A stretch of 64,000 nucleotides of DNA, from NCBI GenBank assembly GCA_002344525.1, contig DDTJ01000071.1, positions 34,875 to 98,874 on the forward strand, read 5' to 3'. Positions 17,321 to 26,084 of this stretch are shown piece by piece. The position numbers and the translations under genes were made by a program. How positions within the stretch are numbered: the first letter of the stretch is position 1; every line of letters begins with the position of its first letter. Source of the stretch: Akkermansiaceae bacterium UBA2367. Lineage in GTDB: Bacteria; Verrucomicrobiota; Verrucomicrobiia; Verrucomicrobiales; DEV007. Below the pieces are notes generated by a model. It had not been told where the DNA came from and searched no databases. It worked only from the letters and a program-made list of their open reading frames with translations.

Positions 17321-18265
17321 ATGAGATTCCGCCTCCTCCTGCCCCTGCTACTGCCCCTCCTCGCGCCGCCGCTCGCCGCGCAGGAGGACGTCCCGGCCAT
17401 CAAAGACGACGTCGTCGCCGACGGGGAGGCCGCGCCCGAGGCCCCCGCCGAGAAAGAGCCGCTCAACGCCCAGATCTCCCGGCACATCCTGAAGCTCGCC
17501 GAGGCCGAGCGCGACACGCGGATGGGGTTCATGCGCATCGTCATCGACGACATCGTCGGCCTCTGCGACCTCGACGCGACGCAGCGCGAGCGCCTCGAAC
17601 TCGCCGCCAAAGGCGCCGCCGAGCGCTCCATGAAGGAATGGCACGAGCAGGCCGAGCGCTACTTCCGCCAACGTCTCGAAAGCGCCTCCGACCCCGACGC
17701 CGCCAAGGAGATGCTCGAAGGCATGGGCGGCGTCAACTTCAGCGGGAACCGCTCCGAGGAGCAGGGCGAATCCCTCGACCTGTGGAAGGACTCCCTCAAG
17801 GACGTCCTCACCAAGGAGCAGGTGGAACGCTACGAGACCATCCTCGCGCAGCGCGAGGACGACCGCGTCGACGCCTTCGCCCGCATGTCCCTCTCCACCA
17901 TCGACGACCACCTCCGGCTCACCCCGGAGCAGAAATCGAAGATGGCCGAGATCGTCCGCGCCGCCGCCGCCGCCCACCTCACCGAGATGCAGAAATTCTG
18001 GGGCGACTACTTCGAGCGCGGCATGCTGATGTCCCTCGCCAACGCCGCCGAGGAGGAGACCCTGCGCTCCGTCCTCACCGAGAAGCAGTTCGAGCGATTC
18101 CGCGAGGCGACCTCGAACTTCGACCATTTCTGGAACGAAAAACGCCGCCAGCGGACCCGGGACAAGGAGGAGGGGAAGGCGTCCAAAAAGCAAGAGGAAG
18201 CCAAGGAGGACGTGCGGAAGGCCATCCGCGTCGGAGGCGGAGGCATTCGCGTGAAAATCGATTGA
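17321..18265 (+). CDS. Exported helical protein with Spy/CpxP-like features
   Basis: 314 residues. The N-terminal signal peptide (LLLPLLLPLLAPPLAAQ) is cleaved near residue 20. The mature part is almost entirely alpha-helical and charged, with LCDLDATQRERLELAAKGA and LRLTPEQKSKMAEIVRAAA, which recall the LTxxQ-type motifs of periplasmic Spy/CpxP proteins, and a highly charged lysine/glutamate-rich tail (RDKEEGKASKKQEEAKED). I can say exported, helical and probably a structural or chaperone-like partner; the exact family is not recognised. It is seven bases from the next gene, hence cotranscribed. Confidence 0.72.
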   Translation: MRFRLLLPLLLPLLAPPLAAQEDVPAIKDDVVADGEAAPEAPAEKEPLNAQISRHILKLAEAERDTRMGFMRIVIDDIVGLCDLDATQRERLELAAKGAAERSMKEWHEQAERYFRQRLESASDPDAAKEMLEGMGGVNFSGNRSEEQGESLDLWKDSLKDVLTKEQVERYETILAQREDDRVDAFARMSLSTIDDHLRLTPEQKSKMAEIVRAAAAAHLTEMQKFWGDYFERGMLMSLANAAEEETLRSVLTEKQFERFREATSNFDHFWNEKRRQRTRDKEEGKASKKQEEAKEDVRKAIRVGGGGIRVKID

Positions 18266-18272
18266 TCCCCGC

Positions 18273-19319
18273 ATGACTCCCGCCCGCTTCCTCCTGCCCC
18301 TCCTCGCCTTGGCGCTGCCCGCCCTCGCCGCCCCCCTCGCGGCGCAGGAGTCCTCCATCCGCCTCGGGGGCGAGATCCCCTCCGAGGTGGACATCGTCTA
18401 CGAGCGCGGCCTCGCCTACCTCGCCCGCACCCAGAGCGAGGATGGCACTTGGAGGAGCCGGTCCGAACACGGCATCACCGGCATCTGCCTGATGGCCTTC
18501 CTCGCCAGCGGCGAAGACCCGAACTACGGTGCCCACCGCCACCACATCAAAGGCGCCCTCCGCGCCCTCATCGCCGGGCAGGAGCGCGACACGGGCTACC
18601 TCCCCAACAGCATGTACCACCACGGCTTCGCCATGCTCGCCCTCGCCGAGGCCTACGGCGCGGTCGATGAAGCGGCCCTGTGGGACGGCACCGAATCCGC
18701 CGGGACGCGCCAGTCCATCGCCGAGACCCTGGAAAAAGCCATCGCCCTCGCCGTGACCGCGCAGAAGGCGAACCGCTGGGGCGGCTGGCGCTACTCCCCC
18801 ACCGCCACCGACGCCGACACCTCCGTGACCGGATGCGTCCTCATGGGCCTGCTCGCCTGCCGCAACGCCGGACTCTCCGTGCCCGACGAGACCATCGAGA
18901 ACGCCATCGTCTACATGCAGCGCAACACCGCCTCCTCCGGCTTCGTCGCCTACAGCGGTGGCATCGGCGGCGGCGGCGAGTCCATGGCCCGCTCCGCCGT
19001 CGCCACCCTCGTCTACTCGGTCGGCCACAAGCGCGACACCGGGGAGTTCCGCTCCGCCCTCGGCCACATCAGCGAGCGGCTCGAACACAAGGAGACGGCC
19101 CACACCCACTATTTCTACTACTACATGGCCCAAGCCCTCTTCCAGGGGCATCCCGAGGCGTGGGACCGCTGGAACCGCACCCACGCCGCCATGCTCGCCG
19201 AGCAGCAGGCCCCCGACGGCAGCTTTCCCGGCAGCTACGGCGAGGCCTACGGCACGGCCATGTCCCTGCTCTCCCTCGCGCTGAACTACCGCTTCCTCCC
19301 CATCTACGAACGCTTCTGA
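18273..19319 (+). CDS. Exported prenyltransferase/squalene-oxidase-repeat protein
   Basis: 348 residues. Signal peptide (LLPLLALALPALAAPLAAQ) then repeated helical hairpins with the terpene-cyclase-type motif QSEDGTWRSRSEHGITGICLM, WGGWRYSPTATDADTSVTG and QAPDGSFPGSYGEAYGTAM, i.e. QxxDGxW-type repeats forming an alpha-alpha toroid. Catalytic DXDD or zinc-binding residues of true cyclases and prenyltransferases are not evident, and the protein is exported, so a binding or scaffolding role is more likely. It is cotranscribed with the DUF4175 and CpxP-like genes before it and the giant repeat protein four bases after it. Confidence 0.85.
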   Translation: MTPARFLLPLLALALPALAAPLAAQESSIRLGGEIPSEVDIVYERGLAYLARTQSEDGTWRSRSEHGITGICLMAFLASGEDPNYGAHRHHIKGALRALIAGQERDTGYLPNSMYHHGFAMLALAEAYGAVDEAALWDGTESAGTRQSIAETLEKAIALAVTAQKANRWGGWRYSPTATDADTSVTGCVLMGLLACRNAGLSVPDETIENAIVYMQRNTASSGFVAYSGGIGGGGESMARSAVATLVYSVGHKRDTGEFRSALGHISERLEHKETAHTHYFYYYMAQALFQGHPEAWDRWNRTHAAMLAEQQAPDGSFPGSYGEAYGTAMSLLSLALNYRFLPIYERF

Positions 19320-19323
19320 CCCG

Positions 19324-22300
19324 ATGCGCCGCCGCATCCAACCCTCTTCGGTCCCCCGCCCGCCCCTCTTCGGTCTGGCGATGGCGGCGCTCGTCCTGCT
19401 GCCACCGCCCGAGGCGGAGGCGCAGCGTGTCATCCGGCGGGAGCTCCCTGCCGTCGACATCGACAATCCGGCACGCGATCCCTTTCTCCCCAACGAAAAA
19501 GCAGTCCCCGCGCGGAGGCTCTTTTCCACCGCCAAGATCAAGCCGGCACCCGAACCCGCCCCCCTCCGCGAAGGCGAAATCCTCCTGCGCTGGCGCAACG
19601 GCGACGAGCTCCCCGGTCGTCTCCTCGACGGTCTCGACGGTCGGCTGCGCTTCGCCGCCGCGCCTTTCGCCGCGCCCTTCGACCTCCACCCGGCCCAGCT
19701 CTCCGGCGTGCGATTCCCGCCATCCAAAGGTCAGGCGGCGGAGGGCGAAGGCCCCCTCTTCGAAGTCAGCCTGAGAAACGGCGACCGCTTGCGCGGCCAG
19801 CTCCTCGCCGTGGACCTCGAGCACCTCCTCTTCCGGTGCGCCCCCCTCGCCGCGCCCGTCTCGATCCGGCGCAGCGAGACGCTCAGGCTGGCGCGGGCCG
19901 GCATGGACGGCGGCGGCTTCTCCGGCCTCGGCGAGCTCGACGACTGGACCTCGCGGGGGCGCGACCGCAAGCCCGCCGACTGGTTCACCGACCTGCGCGG
20001 CGAACTGGCCACCCACCAGTGGTCGGGCAACCTCTTCCGCGAGATCGCCCTGCCCCAGCGCGTCGAGGTGCGCTTCCGCGCCCGCTTTCCGCAAGGCTCG
20101 CCCAACGTGGAGGTCGGCCTGCTCCGCGAGCCCCAGCAAGGCCCGATGCTGGAGACTTGGGAGCGCCACCTCGTCCTCACCCACCGCAGCCGCTTCGCCC
20201 CGGTCATGGAGCTGACCGAGGAGACCCGCGAGCTGCACCTGCGCCTCTTCTGGGACCAGCGCTCCGGCAAGATCTCGGTCTGCGACCTCTCGGGGAAAAC
20301 CCTCGCCTCGCTCACCGGAGAGACCGGACCGGAGAACCCCGATCCGGGCCGTCGAAACGCCGACCCGCTGCGCCGCGGCTTCTCCATCCTCAGCCGCAAT
20401 CCGGCGATGACCCTCCTCTCGCTCGAAGCCCGGCCTTGGGACGGCGGCCCCGTGCCCTTGGTCGACCTCACCCGCCCCCGCCTGCAACTGCGCGAGGGTC
20501 CGGCCCGTTTCCGGGTCGAGGACACCTCCCTCGCCCCCGGCTCCGGCCTCCTCCGCTTCGGCGGGGAGACCCGCCCCCTCGGCGATCTCGTCGAATGGGT
20601 CCTTTCGCCCGAGACCGGAACCTCCCCCGCCCCCGGTGGCCCGGGGGTCGGAGCCACACGCGTCGCCTGGTTCTCGGGCAGCTCCCTCAGCGGAGACTAC
20701 CTGCGCATGGGCGGCGCGGAGATCACGCTACGCCCGCCCTGGGCGGCGGAGCCTGTCACCGCCTCCCTCGCCGACGCGCGAGAGATCCGTTTCCCGGAAA
20801 GCTCCGAACCCTTCGCCGCGGGAGCCGACACCCTCGCCACCGGAGGCTCCACCCTGCGCGGCGGGCTACGACTCGCCTCCCCCGGCCCGGAGGGAGGGGC
20901 CAGCCTCCTCGCCTGGCAGCCGCCCGGCGCCGACGCCCCCGTGCCTTTCGCCGACGACGCCTCCGTCACCGTCACCCGCAACCTCCCCGCCGACGCCGAC
21001 TCCCCCGCCTGGCTCGGCCAAGCCCGCCTCTACCTCGACAATGACGAGATCCTGACCGGGGACCTCGTCTCCCTGACGCCTGAGAAAATCGTCTTCGAGA
21101 GTCGCGTCACTGGCCGCGTCGAGGTCGGTGCCGAACACGTCCGCGCCATCGACATCGGCACCTCCGGCCGCGTCCTGGACGGCTTCCGCGACACCGAGTG
21201 GGAGGAGATCGAGGAGGCCGAGGACGAGGTCCAGATCACCCCCGACTCCGTCATCATGCGGGCGGGCAGCTTCGGCAACCCCTCCGGACTCCTCGGCGAC
21301 CGCATCCGCTTCGACGCCGAATGGAAGGAGTCCTACGGGGCCTTCACCCTGCGCCTCTTCGCCTCCGGTCCCGATGCCAGCCATCCCTCCACCGACATCG
21401 TCGTGGCGGTGCAGGGCAGCCGCCTCTTCGTCGGCAAGCTCAATGAAAACGGGGCCTTCTCCTTCTCCGGCGACCAGATCCCCGTCACCGGAAACCGCGC
21501 CTCCCTCGACATCTCGACCCGGCCCGAGGAGGTCGAAATCCACGTCAACGGCAAGTCCACCCTGACTCTGAAAGTCGATCCCGAAAAAGTCTCCGGCAAC
21601 GGCGTCTATTTCAAAATGGGCGGCGGCGGGCAGGGCTGGAACCAAGCCGGAAGCACCATCGCCTTCAGCCGATTCCGCATCGAAAGCTCCCCCGGCAGCG
21701 TGCCGCGACGCGTCATCGACCCGAGGGCGAAGGCCCAGATCCTCGCCATCCCCCGGTCCATGCGCGAGAGCGTCCCCACCCACCTCCTCGTCGCGCCGAA
21801 CGGCGACCTCCTCCGCGGGACCCTCGCCTCGGTCCAAGGCGGCACCCTCCGCTTCCACGCCAACGGGGAGACCCTCGAAATCCCCCGTTCCCGCGTCTCC
21901 AGCATCGTCCGCCTCGGGCCTCCCCTGCCGCCCCCTCCGGCCAAGGGAGAGGAGGAGAAGGAGAAGAAGGAAGAAGCTCCCGAAGAGGCCGTTCCGATCA
22001 ACCCTTTCGCCGACGAGCATTACCAGGAGCTCGCCGCCTACAACTTCCGCACCTCCCACCGCCTCATCCTCCGCGACGGCACCCGGCTGCGCCTCGACGG
22101 GAAGGGCGTCGAAGGGAACCGCCTCTCCGGCGAATCGGCCATCCTCGGGAAATGCCTCGTCCCCCTCGAACAAATCCGGGAAGTGGGCCGCACTCCCCCC
22201 ACCCTCCTCCACGAAGCCGAACCCATGGACCTCGTCGCCTTCGCCGACTGGCGCTCCGTCTTCACCCCCGAGCCCGCCATTCCCGAGGCCGGGGGCGCGC

Positions 22301-22740
22301 CCTCCTCGCCCCTCGTCGGCAAGGAGGCCCCCGTGTTCGAACTCCCCCTGCTCGACGACTCCACCTTCCGCCTCGCCGAGCAGCGCGGGCGGGTCGTCGT
22401 CCTCGACTTCTGGGCGACGTGGAGCGGCCCCTGCATCAAGGCCATGCCCGAGGTGATGGAGGGAGTCTCCGCCTTCCCGCCCGGGACCGTGACCTACCTC
22501 GCCGTGAACCAAGGCGAGACGCCCCCGCTCGTGACCGCCTTCCTCGAAGCCCGCGAATGGCAGGACACCCCCGTCGCCCTCGACTTCAACCTGAAAGTGG
22601 GCCAATCCTACCAAGCCGACAGCCTCCCCCACACCGTCGTGATCGACCCCGAGGGCAAGATCGCCTGGGTCCACAGCGGCTTCAGCCCCGATCTGAAACG
22701 GAAGCTCTTCGAGGCCATCGCCACCGCTCTTTCCAAGTAA
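19324..22740 (+). CDS. Very long exported protein with NGD-type repeats and thioredoxin-like end
   Basis: 1138 residues with an N-terminal signal segment (about 15-36). A roughly 60-residue module with pattern NGDxLxGxLxxL...LxF...I..I recurs at least five times (RWRNGDELPGRLLDG, LRNGDRLRGQLLAVD, YLDNDEILTGDLVSL, VAPNGDLLRGTLASVQGG, LRDGTRLRLDGKGVEG), interleaved with laminin-G-like beta domains. A charged Glu/Lys linker precedes a C-terminal TlpA/thioredoxin-like domain (about 1000-1138, LDFWATWSGPCIKAMPEV). The first redox cysteine is replaced by serine (S1034); only C1037 of the pair remains, so ordinary dithiol exchange is unlikely. Last gene of the four-gene operon. Confidence 0.8.
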   Translation: MRRRIQPSSVPRPPLFGLAMAALVLLPPPEAEAQRVIRRELPAVDIDNPARDPFLPNEKAVPARRLFSTAKIKPAPEPAPLREGEILLRWRNGDELPGRLLDGLDGRLRFAAAPFAAPFDLHPAQLSGVRFPPSKGQAAEGEGPLFEVSLRNGDRLRGQLLAVDLEHLLFRCAPLAAPVSIRRSETLRLARAGMDGGGFSGLGELDDWTSRGRDRKPADWFTDLRGELATHQWSGNLFREIALPQRVEVRFRARFPQGSPNVEVGLLREPQQGPMLETWERHLVLTHRSRFAPVMELTEETRELHLRLFWDQRSGKISVCDLSGKTLASLTGETGPENPDPGRRNADPLRRGFSILSRNPAMTLLSLEARPWDGGPVPLVDLTRPRLQLREGPARFRVEDTSLAPGSGLLRFGGETRPLGDLVEWVLSPETGTSPAPGGPGVGATRVAWFSGSSLSGDYLRMGGAEITLRPPWAAEPVTASLADAREIRFPESSEPFAAGADTLATGGSTLRGGLRLASPGPEGGASLLAWQPPGADAPVPFADDASVTVTRNLPADADSPAWLGQARLYLDNDEILTGDLVSLTPEKIVFESRVTGRVEVGAEHVRAIDIGTSGRVLDGFRDTEWEEIEEAEDEVQITPDSVIMRAGSFGNPSGLLGDRIRFDAEWKESYGAFTLRLFASGPDASHPSTDIVVAVQGSRLFVGKLNENGAFSFSGDQIPVTGNRASLDISTRPEEVEIHVNGKSTLTLKVDPEKVSGNGVYFKMGGGGQGWNQAGSTIAFSRFRIESSPGSVPRRVIDPRAKAQILAIPRSMRESVPTHLLVAPNGDLLRGTLASVQGGTLRFHANGETLEIPRSRVSSIVRLGPPLPPPPAKGEEEKEKKEEAPEEAVPINPFADEHYQELAAYNFRTSHRLILRDGTRLRLDGKGVEGNRLSGESAILGKCLVPLEQIREVGRTPPTLLHEAEPMDLVAFADWRSVFTPEPAIPEAGGAPSSPLVGKEAPVFELPLLDDSTFRLAEQRGRVVVLDFWATWSGPCIKAMPEVMEGVSAFPPGTVTYLAVNQGETPPLVTAFLEAREWQDTPVALDFNLKVGQSYQADSLPHTVVIDPEGKIAWVHSGFSPDLKRKLFEAIATALSK

Positions 22741-22756
22741 ATTTTGGGTAGCCGCC

Positions 22757-22829
22757 CCATCTGCGAAAATTTGCGGGCATCTGCGTCAAAAAAATAGGGA
22801 ACGCAGATTTCCACGGATGAAACGCGGAT
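22757..22829 (+). repeat. Dispersed repeat family E (catctgcg type)
   Basis: Mosaic of short units: CCATCTGCG, TTTGCGGGCATCTGCGTC, a run of A, GGAACGCAGATTTCCACGG and GAAACGCGGAT. A second copy in reverse orientation lies at 50001-50084 with the units in the same order. Such sequences are common in many verrucomicrobial and other genomes. Confidence 0.75.
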
Positions 22830-22976
22830 TGACGCAGATGAAGGAGTCTTCGCGAGCCCCTTCACCGTGCCTGCCACAAGGTTTCTGCGGAATCCGAAAA
22901 CATGACGCCGTGCGGTCGATCTTCTCTCGACAGATTTTTAAAAATATCCTACTCTCCACGGAAACACGACAATACC

Positions 22977-23357
22977 ATGAAGAGACACCTGCCCATCCTT
23001 GCCCTCCTCGCCGTCCTGTCCTCCGCCGCCGCTCTCGCGGGCGATCCCGGCTATGTGCGCCATGTCCCTCGCGGCGGCCACGTCTGCGCCGACAGCAAAT
23101 TCCAGACTCCCCGCTACAACCAGATCCTCCCCTACCGGCACCACGGGGACTACCGGCGCTACAACGCCGCCCCCTGCTGCAGGGAGACCCTCCGCACCGA
23201 GCCCTACCTGCTCAAGACCATCGTCGTGAGCAAGCTCCGCGTCCCCCACTACACCTACGACGCCTACGGCAACCGCCGCTGCCGCCGCGTCCTCACCACC
23301 ACCTACAAGGCGCTCTACTCCGACGGGAGCTGCCACGTCTGGACGGTGCAGGGTTGA
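22977..23357 (+). CDS. Small exported cysteine-containing protein, unknown
   Basis: 126 residues. A clear signal peptide (MKRHLPILALLAVLSSAAALAG would be cleaved near residue 21). The mature part is Tyr/Arg/His-rich and has five cysteines, including an adjacent CC pair in APCCRE, so extracellular disulfides are likely with one cysteine left over. I do not recognise the family. The start was chosen at the ATG giving the signal peptide rather than 25 codons upstream. It is followed, on the opposite strand and only four bases away, by the iron-transport ATPase gene. Confidence 0.7.
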   Translation: MKRHLPILALLAVLSSAAALAGDPGYVRHVPRGGHVCADSKFQTPRYNQILPYRHHGDYRRYNAAPCCRETLRTEPYLLKTIVVSKLRVPHYTYDAYGNRRCRRVLTTTYKALYSDGSCHVWTVQG

Positions 23358-23361
23358 GGCC

Positions 23362-24375
23362 TCAACTCTTCCACGCCACCCGGTCCACCGAGCCGCGCCA
23401 CGCGACCCGGCCCCGGTCGCCTCGCCGCAGATGGGCGGCGTCTTTCAGGAAGCACACCCAAGCGGACTCGGGATCGTGGTCGGGCGCGACGCGCACCTCG
23501 AAGACCGGACCCATTTCGCGCACCTCCTCGACCGTGACCATCTCCCCCTCGTGGGCGAGGTCGCAGGAGAGCCAGCGGGCGTCCTCGGGGCGCGTCCAGA
23601 TTTCGATGCCGCTGTCTGCGTCGACGACGCGGTTGGCAGGGCCGAAACGCTCCGCGCAGTAGCGGTTCGCGGGATGGCGATAGACTTCCGCCGGAGTTCC
23701 GGTCTGGGCGACCCGACCGTTCTCCAAAATGGCCACGCGGGTGGCGATGGCGAGGGCGTCCTCGGGATCGTGGGTCACGATCAGAGCGGATTGCCCGAGA
23801 CTGCCGAGTAAGGTGCGGATTTCCTCCCGCAGCTTGCGACGCAGGGCCGGGTCGAGATGGGAGAAGGGTTCGTCGAGCAGGAGCAGGGTCGGCTCGGGCG
23901 CGAGGGCGCGGGCGAGGGCGAGGCGCTGCCGCTCCCCGCCGGAGAGTTCGTGGGGGAAACGCCGCTCCATGCCCGCGAGCCCGACCCGTTCGAGGCAGGC
24001 GGCGACTCGGGCGGCCTTCTCCTCCCGCGTCATCCCGCGCAGGCCGTAGACCACGTTGCGCGAGGCGGTGAGATGGGGGAAAAGGGCGCCGTCCTGAAAG
24101 ACCAGCCCCAGCTTGCGTCCCTCTGGAGGCGTCTCGCGACTGGCGGGGTCTCCGGCGACGATGCGACCGTCGATCCGGATCTGCCCGGCGTCGGGTGATT
24201 CAAGCCCGGCGGCGAGACGGAGCAAGGTCGTCTTGCCGCTGCCGCTCTCGCCCACCAGCGCGAGCAGTTCGCCCCGGCTCAGGTCGAGGTCCACGCCCTC
24301 GACGGCGGCGACGCGACTACCCCGATAGACCCGGGTGACGCCGCGAAAGGACAGGAGGGGCGGCGGCTCGCTCAT
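23362..24375 (-). CDS. Ferric-iron-type ABC transporter ATP-binding protein
   Basis: 337 residues. Complete nucleotide-binding domain: Walker A GESGSGKTT, Q-loop LVFQDGALF, signature LSGGERQRLALARAL, Walker B LLLLDEPFSHLD and H-loop VTHDPEDA. A beta-rich C-terminal extension (about 245-337) is the TOBE-like regulatory domain of the FbpC/PotA group. The start ATG overlaps the permease stop (ATGA), so translation is coupled. With the permease and binding protein upstream on the same strand it forms a classical FbpABC-type importer powering ferric-iron uptake at the inner membrane. Confidence 0.92.
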   Translation of the reverse strand: MSEPPPLLSFRGVTRVYRGSRVAAVEGVDLDLSRGELLALVGESGSGKTTLLRLAAGLESPDAGQIRIDGRIVAGDPASRETPPEGRKLGLVFQDGALFPHLTASRNVVYGLRGMTREEKAARVAACLERVGLAGMERRFPHELSGGERQRLALARALAPEPTLLLLDEPFSHLDPALRRKLREEIRTLLGSLGQSALIVTHDPEDALAIATRVAILENGRVAQTGTPAEVYRHPANRYCAERFGPANRVVDADSGIEIWTRPEDARWLSCDLAHEGEMVTVEEVREMGPVFEVRVAPDHDPESAWVCFLKDAAHLRRGDRGRVAWRGSVDRVAWKS

Positions 24376-26042
24376 CGCTCGTCGTTCGAGGAGGGTTGCA
24401 GCCAACGGTTCATGATCAGGAGTCCGGCCGCACCGGCGGCGACGATGAGAAGGGCGGGGATGGCGCAGGCTTGGAGTCGGGCTTCGCTGGCCAAACTGTA
24501 GGCCCGCGTCGCGAGGGTCTCGAAGTTGACCGGACGCAGGATCAGGGTCAAGGGCAATTCCTTGAGAATATCGACGAAAAGCAGCATCCCCCCCGCGACC
24601 AGCGGCGCGCGCAGCAACGGCAGGTCGATACGCAGGAAGGTCTCCAGCGGCGGACTCCCGAGCAGGCGCGAGGCCTCCTCCAGCGGCTTCCCGAGCCGAT
24701 CCATCCCCGCCTTGGCGAGTTGCAGCGGCACGGCGAAAAACCTCGCGGTGTAGGCGAAGGAGATGGCGAAAAGCGTCCCGCCCAGCATTGGGAGGAAGGG
24801 GATGGAAAGCCGATCGAAGGCCCCGAGCACCGCGAGCACCCCCAGCGCGACGACCGCGCCGGGCATGGCGTAGCCGATCCCGGCCGAGCGGAGCAGGAGT
24901 CGTCGGTAGCGGGTCTCGCGCAGCCTCGCGGCGTAAGCGAAGATCGCGGCAAGCAGCGTCGCACCGAAGGCCGTGCCGAGGGCGAGAGCGAAGCCCCGTC
25001 CCAGCGCCGCCCCGTCCCAAGGCGCCCGTTCCACGGCGGAGGAGAGATGCAGCCAAGCCCAATGGCCCAGCCGCGCGACCGGGTAGAGAAAGCCCAAGGC
25101 CAGCGGGACGAGACAGACGGCGAGGGCGGCAAGGGCTTTCGCCGGGGAGAGGCGGAGGCGTTGCAGAGGGCTGTCCCCGCCCTCCGGGCAGGCGTATCGG
25201 GCGCGTCCCCGCAGGGCCTGCTCCAGCACCAGCAGGCCGGTGACCGCCAGCACCAGAATCCCGGCGATGCGCAGCGCCGCGACCTTGTCCCCCATGCCGA
25301 ACCAAGTCCGGAAAATCCCCTCCGTCAGTGTGGGCACACCGAAGAAATGAACCGCGCCGTAGTCGTTGACCACCTCCATCGCGACGAGGGCCGAGCCAGC
25401 CACCATGGCGGGTCGCGCCAAGGGCAGGGCCACCCCGAAGAAGGCCCGCCGGGGCGAGTCCCCGAGGCATCGCGAGGCCTCGATGAGGAGCCGTCCCTGC
25501 CGGGCGAAGGCGGCGCGGCAAGCGAGATACACGTAGGGCTGGAGCACCGCCGCGAGCATCAGGACGAGGAGGCTGTAGCGCAGCACCAGCTCCGCCGCGA
25601 GGAAGGCGTCCACCCCCGCGCTCTGGCGGATGCGCACCAACAGGGGGATCGCGGCCTCGGGGATCTGGTAATAGACGAAGGCCGCCACATAGGTCGGGAT
25701 CGCCAGCGGCAGCACCAGCGTCCACGAGAGGAGGCGGCGTCCGGGGAATTCGCAAGTCGTCACCAGCCAAGCGGGCAGCACCGAGAGCAGCAGCGAGAGC
25801 GCCACCGTCGCGACCACGAGGACGAGGGTATTGCCCAGATAGCCGGGCAGGACCGTCCGCGAGAGATGACCCCATTCCGGGCTGGCCTCGCCGAGCCGCA
25901 ACAGCACCGCGAAGACGGGCAGGAGAATGAGGACAGCGAGCAATCCCGCCCCCAGCCCCCATCGGTCGGGACGGAGGAAACGGGCGGGAAAGGAGCGCGG
26001 ACACTCCTGTCCGCAACCTTCAACCCGCGAGCCTGCTTCCAT
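24372..26042 (-). CDS. Ferric-iron-type ABC transporter permease (fused two-half FbpB type)
   Basis: 556 residues with about 12 membrane helices in two homologous halves. Each half contains an EAA loop that contacts the ATPase (EASRCLGDSPRRAFFGVALP and EEASRLLGSPPLETFLRIDL). This is the FbpB arrangement with both permease domains in one chain. The first about 18 codons (MEAGSRVEGCGQECPRSF) are not membrane-protein-like: they are encoded by the left arm and spacer of a family C repeat pair, and no ATG or GTG exists between there and the first helix. The native start was therefore probably replaced by repeat sequence, or translation begins at a rare codon. Confidence 0.9.
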   Translation of the reverse strand: MEAGSRVEGCGQECPRSFPARFLRPDRWGLGAGLLAVLILLPVFAVLLRLGEASPEWGHLSRTVLPGYLGNTLVLVVATVALSLLLSVLPAWLVTTCEFPGRRLLSWTLVLPLAIPTYVAAFVYYQIPEAAIPLLVRIRQSAGVDAFLAAELVLRYSLLVLMLAAVLQPYVYLACRAAFARQGRLLIEASRCLGDSPRRAFFGVALPLARPAMVAGSALVAMEVVNDYGAVHFFGVPTLTEGIFRTWFGMGDKVAALRIAGILVLAVTGLLVLEQALRGRARYACPEGGDSPLQRLRLSPAKALAALAVCLVPLALGFLYPVARLGHWAWLHLSSAVERAPWDGAALGRGFALALGTAFGATLLAAIFAYAARLRETRYRRLLLRSAGIGYAMPGAVVALGVLAVLGAFDRLSIPFLPMLGGTLFAISFAYTARFFAVPLQLAKAGMDRLGKPLEEASRLLGSPPLETFLRIDLPLLRAPLVAGGMLLFVDILKELPLTLILRPVNFETLATRAYSLASEARLQACAIPALLIVAAGAAGLLIMNRWLQPSSNDER

Positions 26043-26079
26043 GTCCTATCGAGGCGGGCAGGAGTGCCCGCGCTCCTTT
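25989..26079. repeat. Repeat family C, paired copies overlapping a gene start
   Basis: 26-base arms (25989-26014 and 26054-26079) are inverted copies that differ at two positions; both differences fall in the same hairpin of each arm and keep it paired (GCGGACA/TGTCCGC versus GCGGGCA/TGCCCGC). The pair fills the whole gap between the binding-protein stop and the permease, and the permease ATG (26042) lies in its spacer. Confidence 0.85.
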
Positions 26080-26084
26080 CTCCC

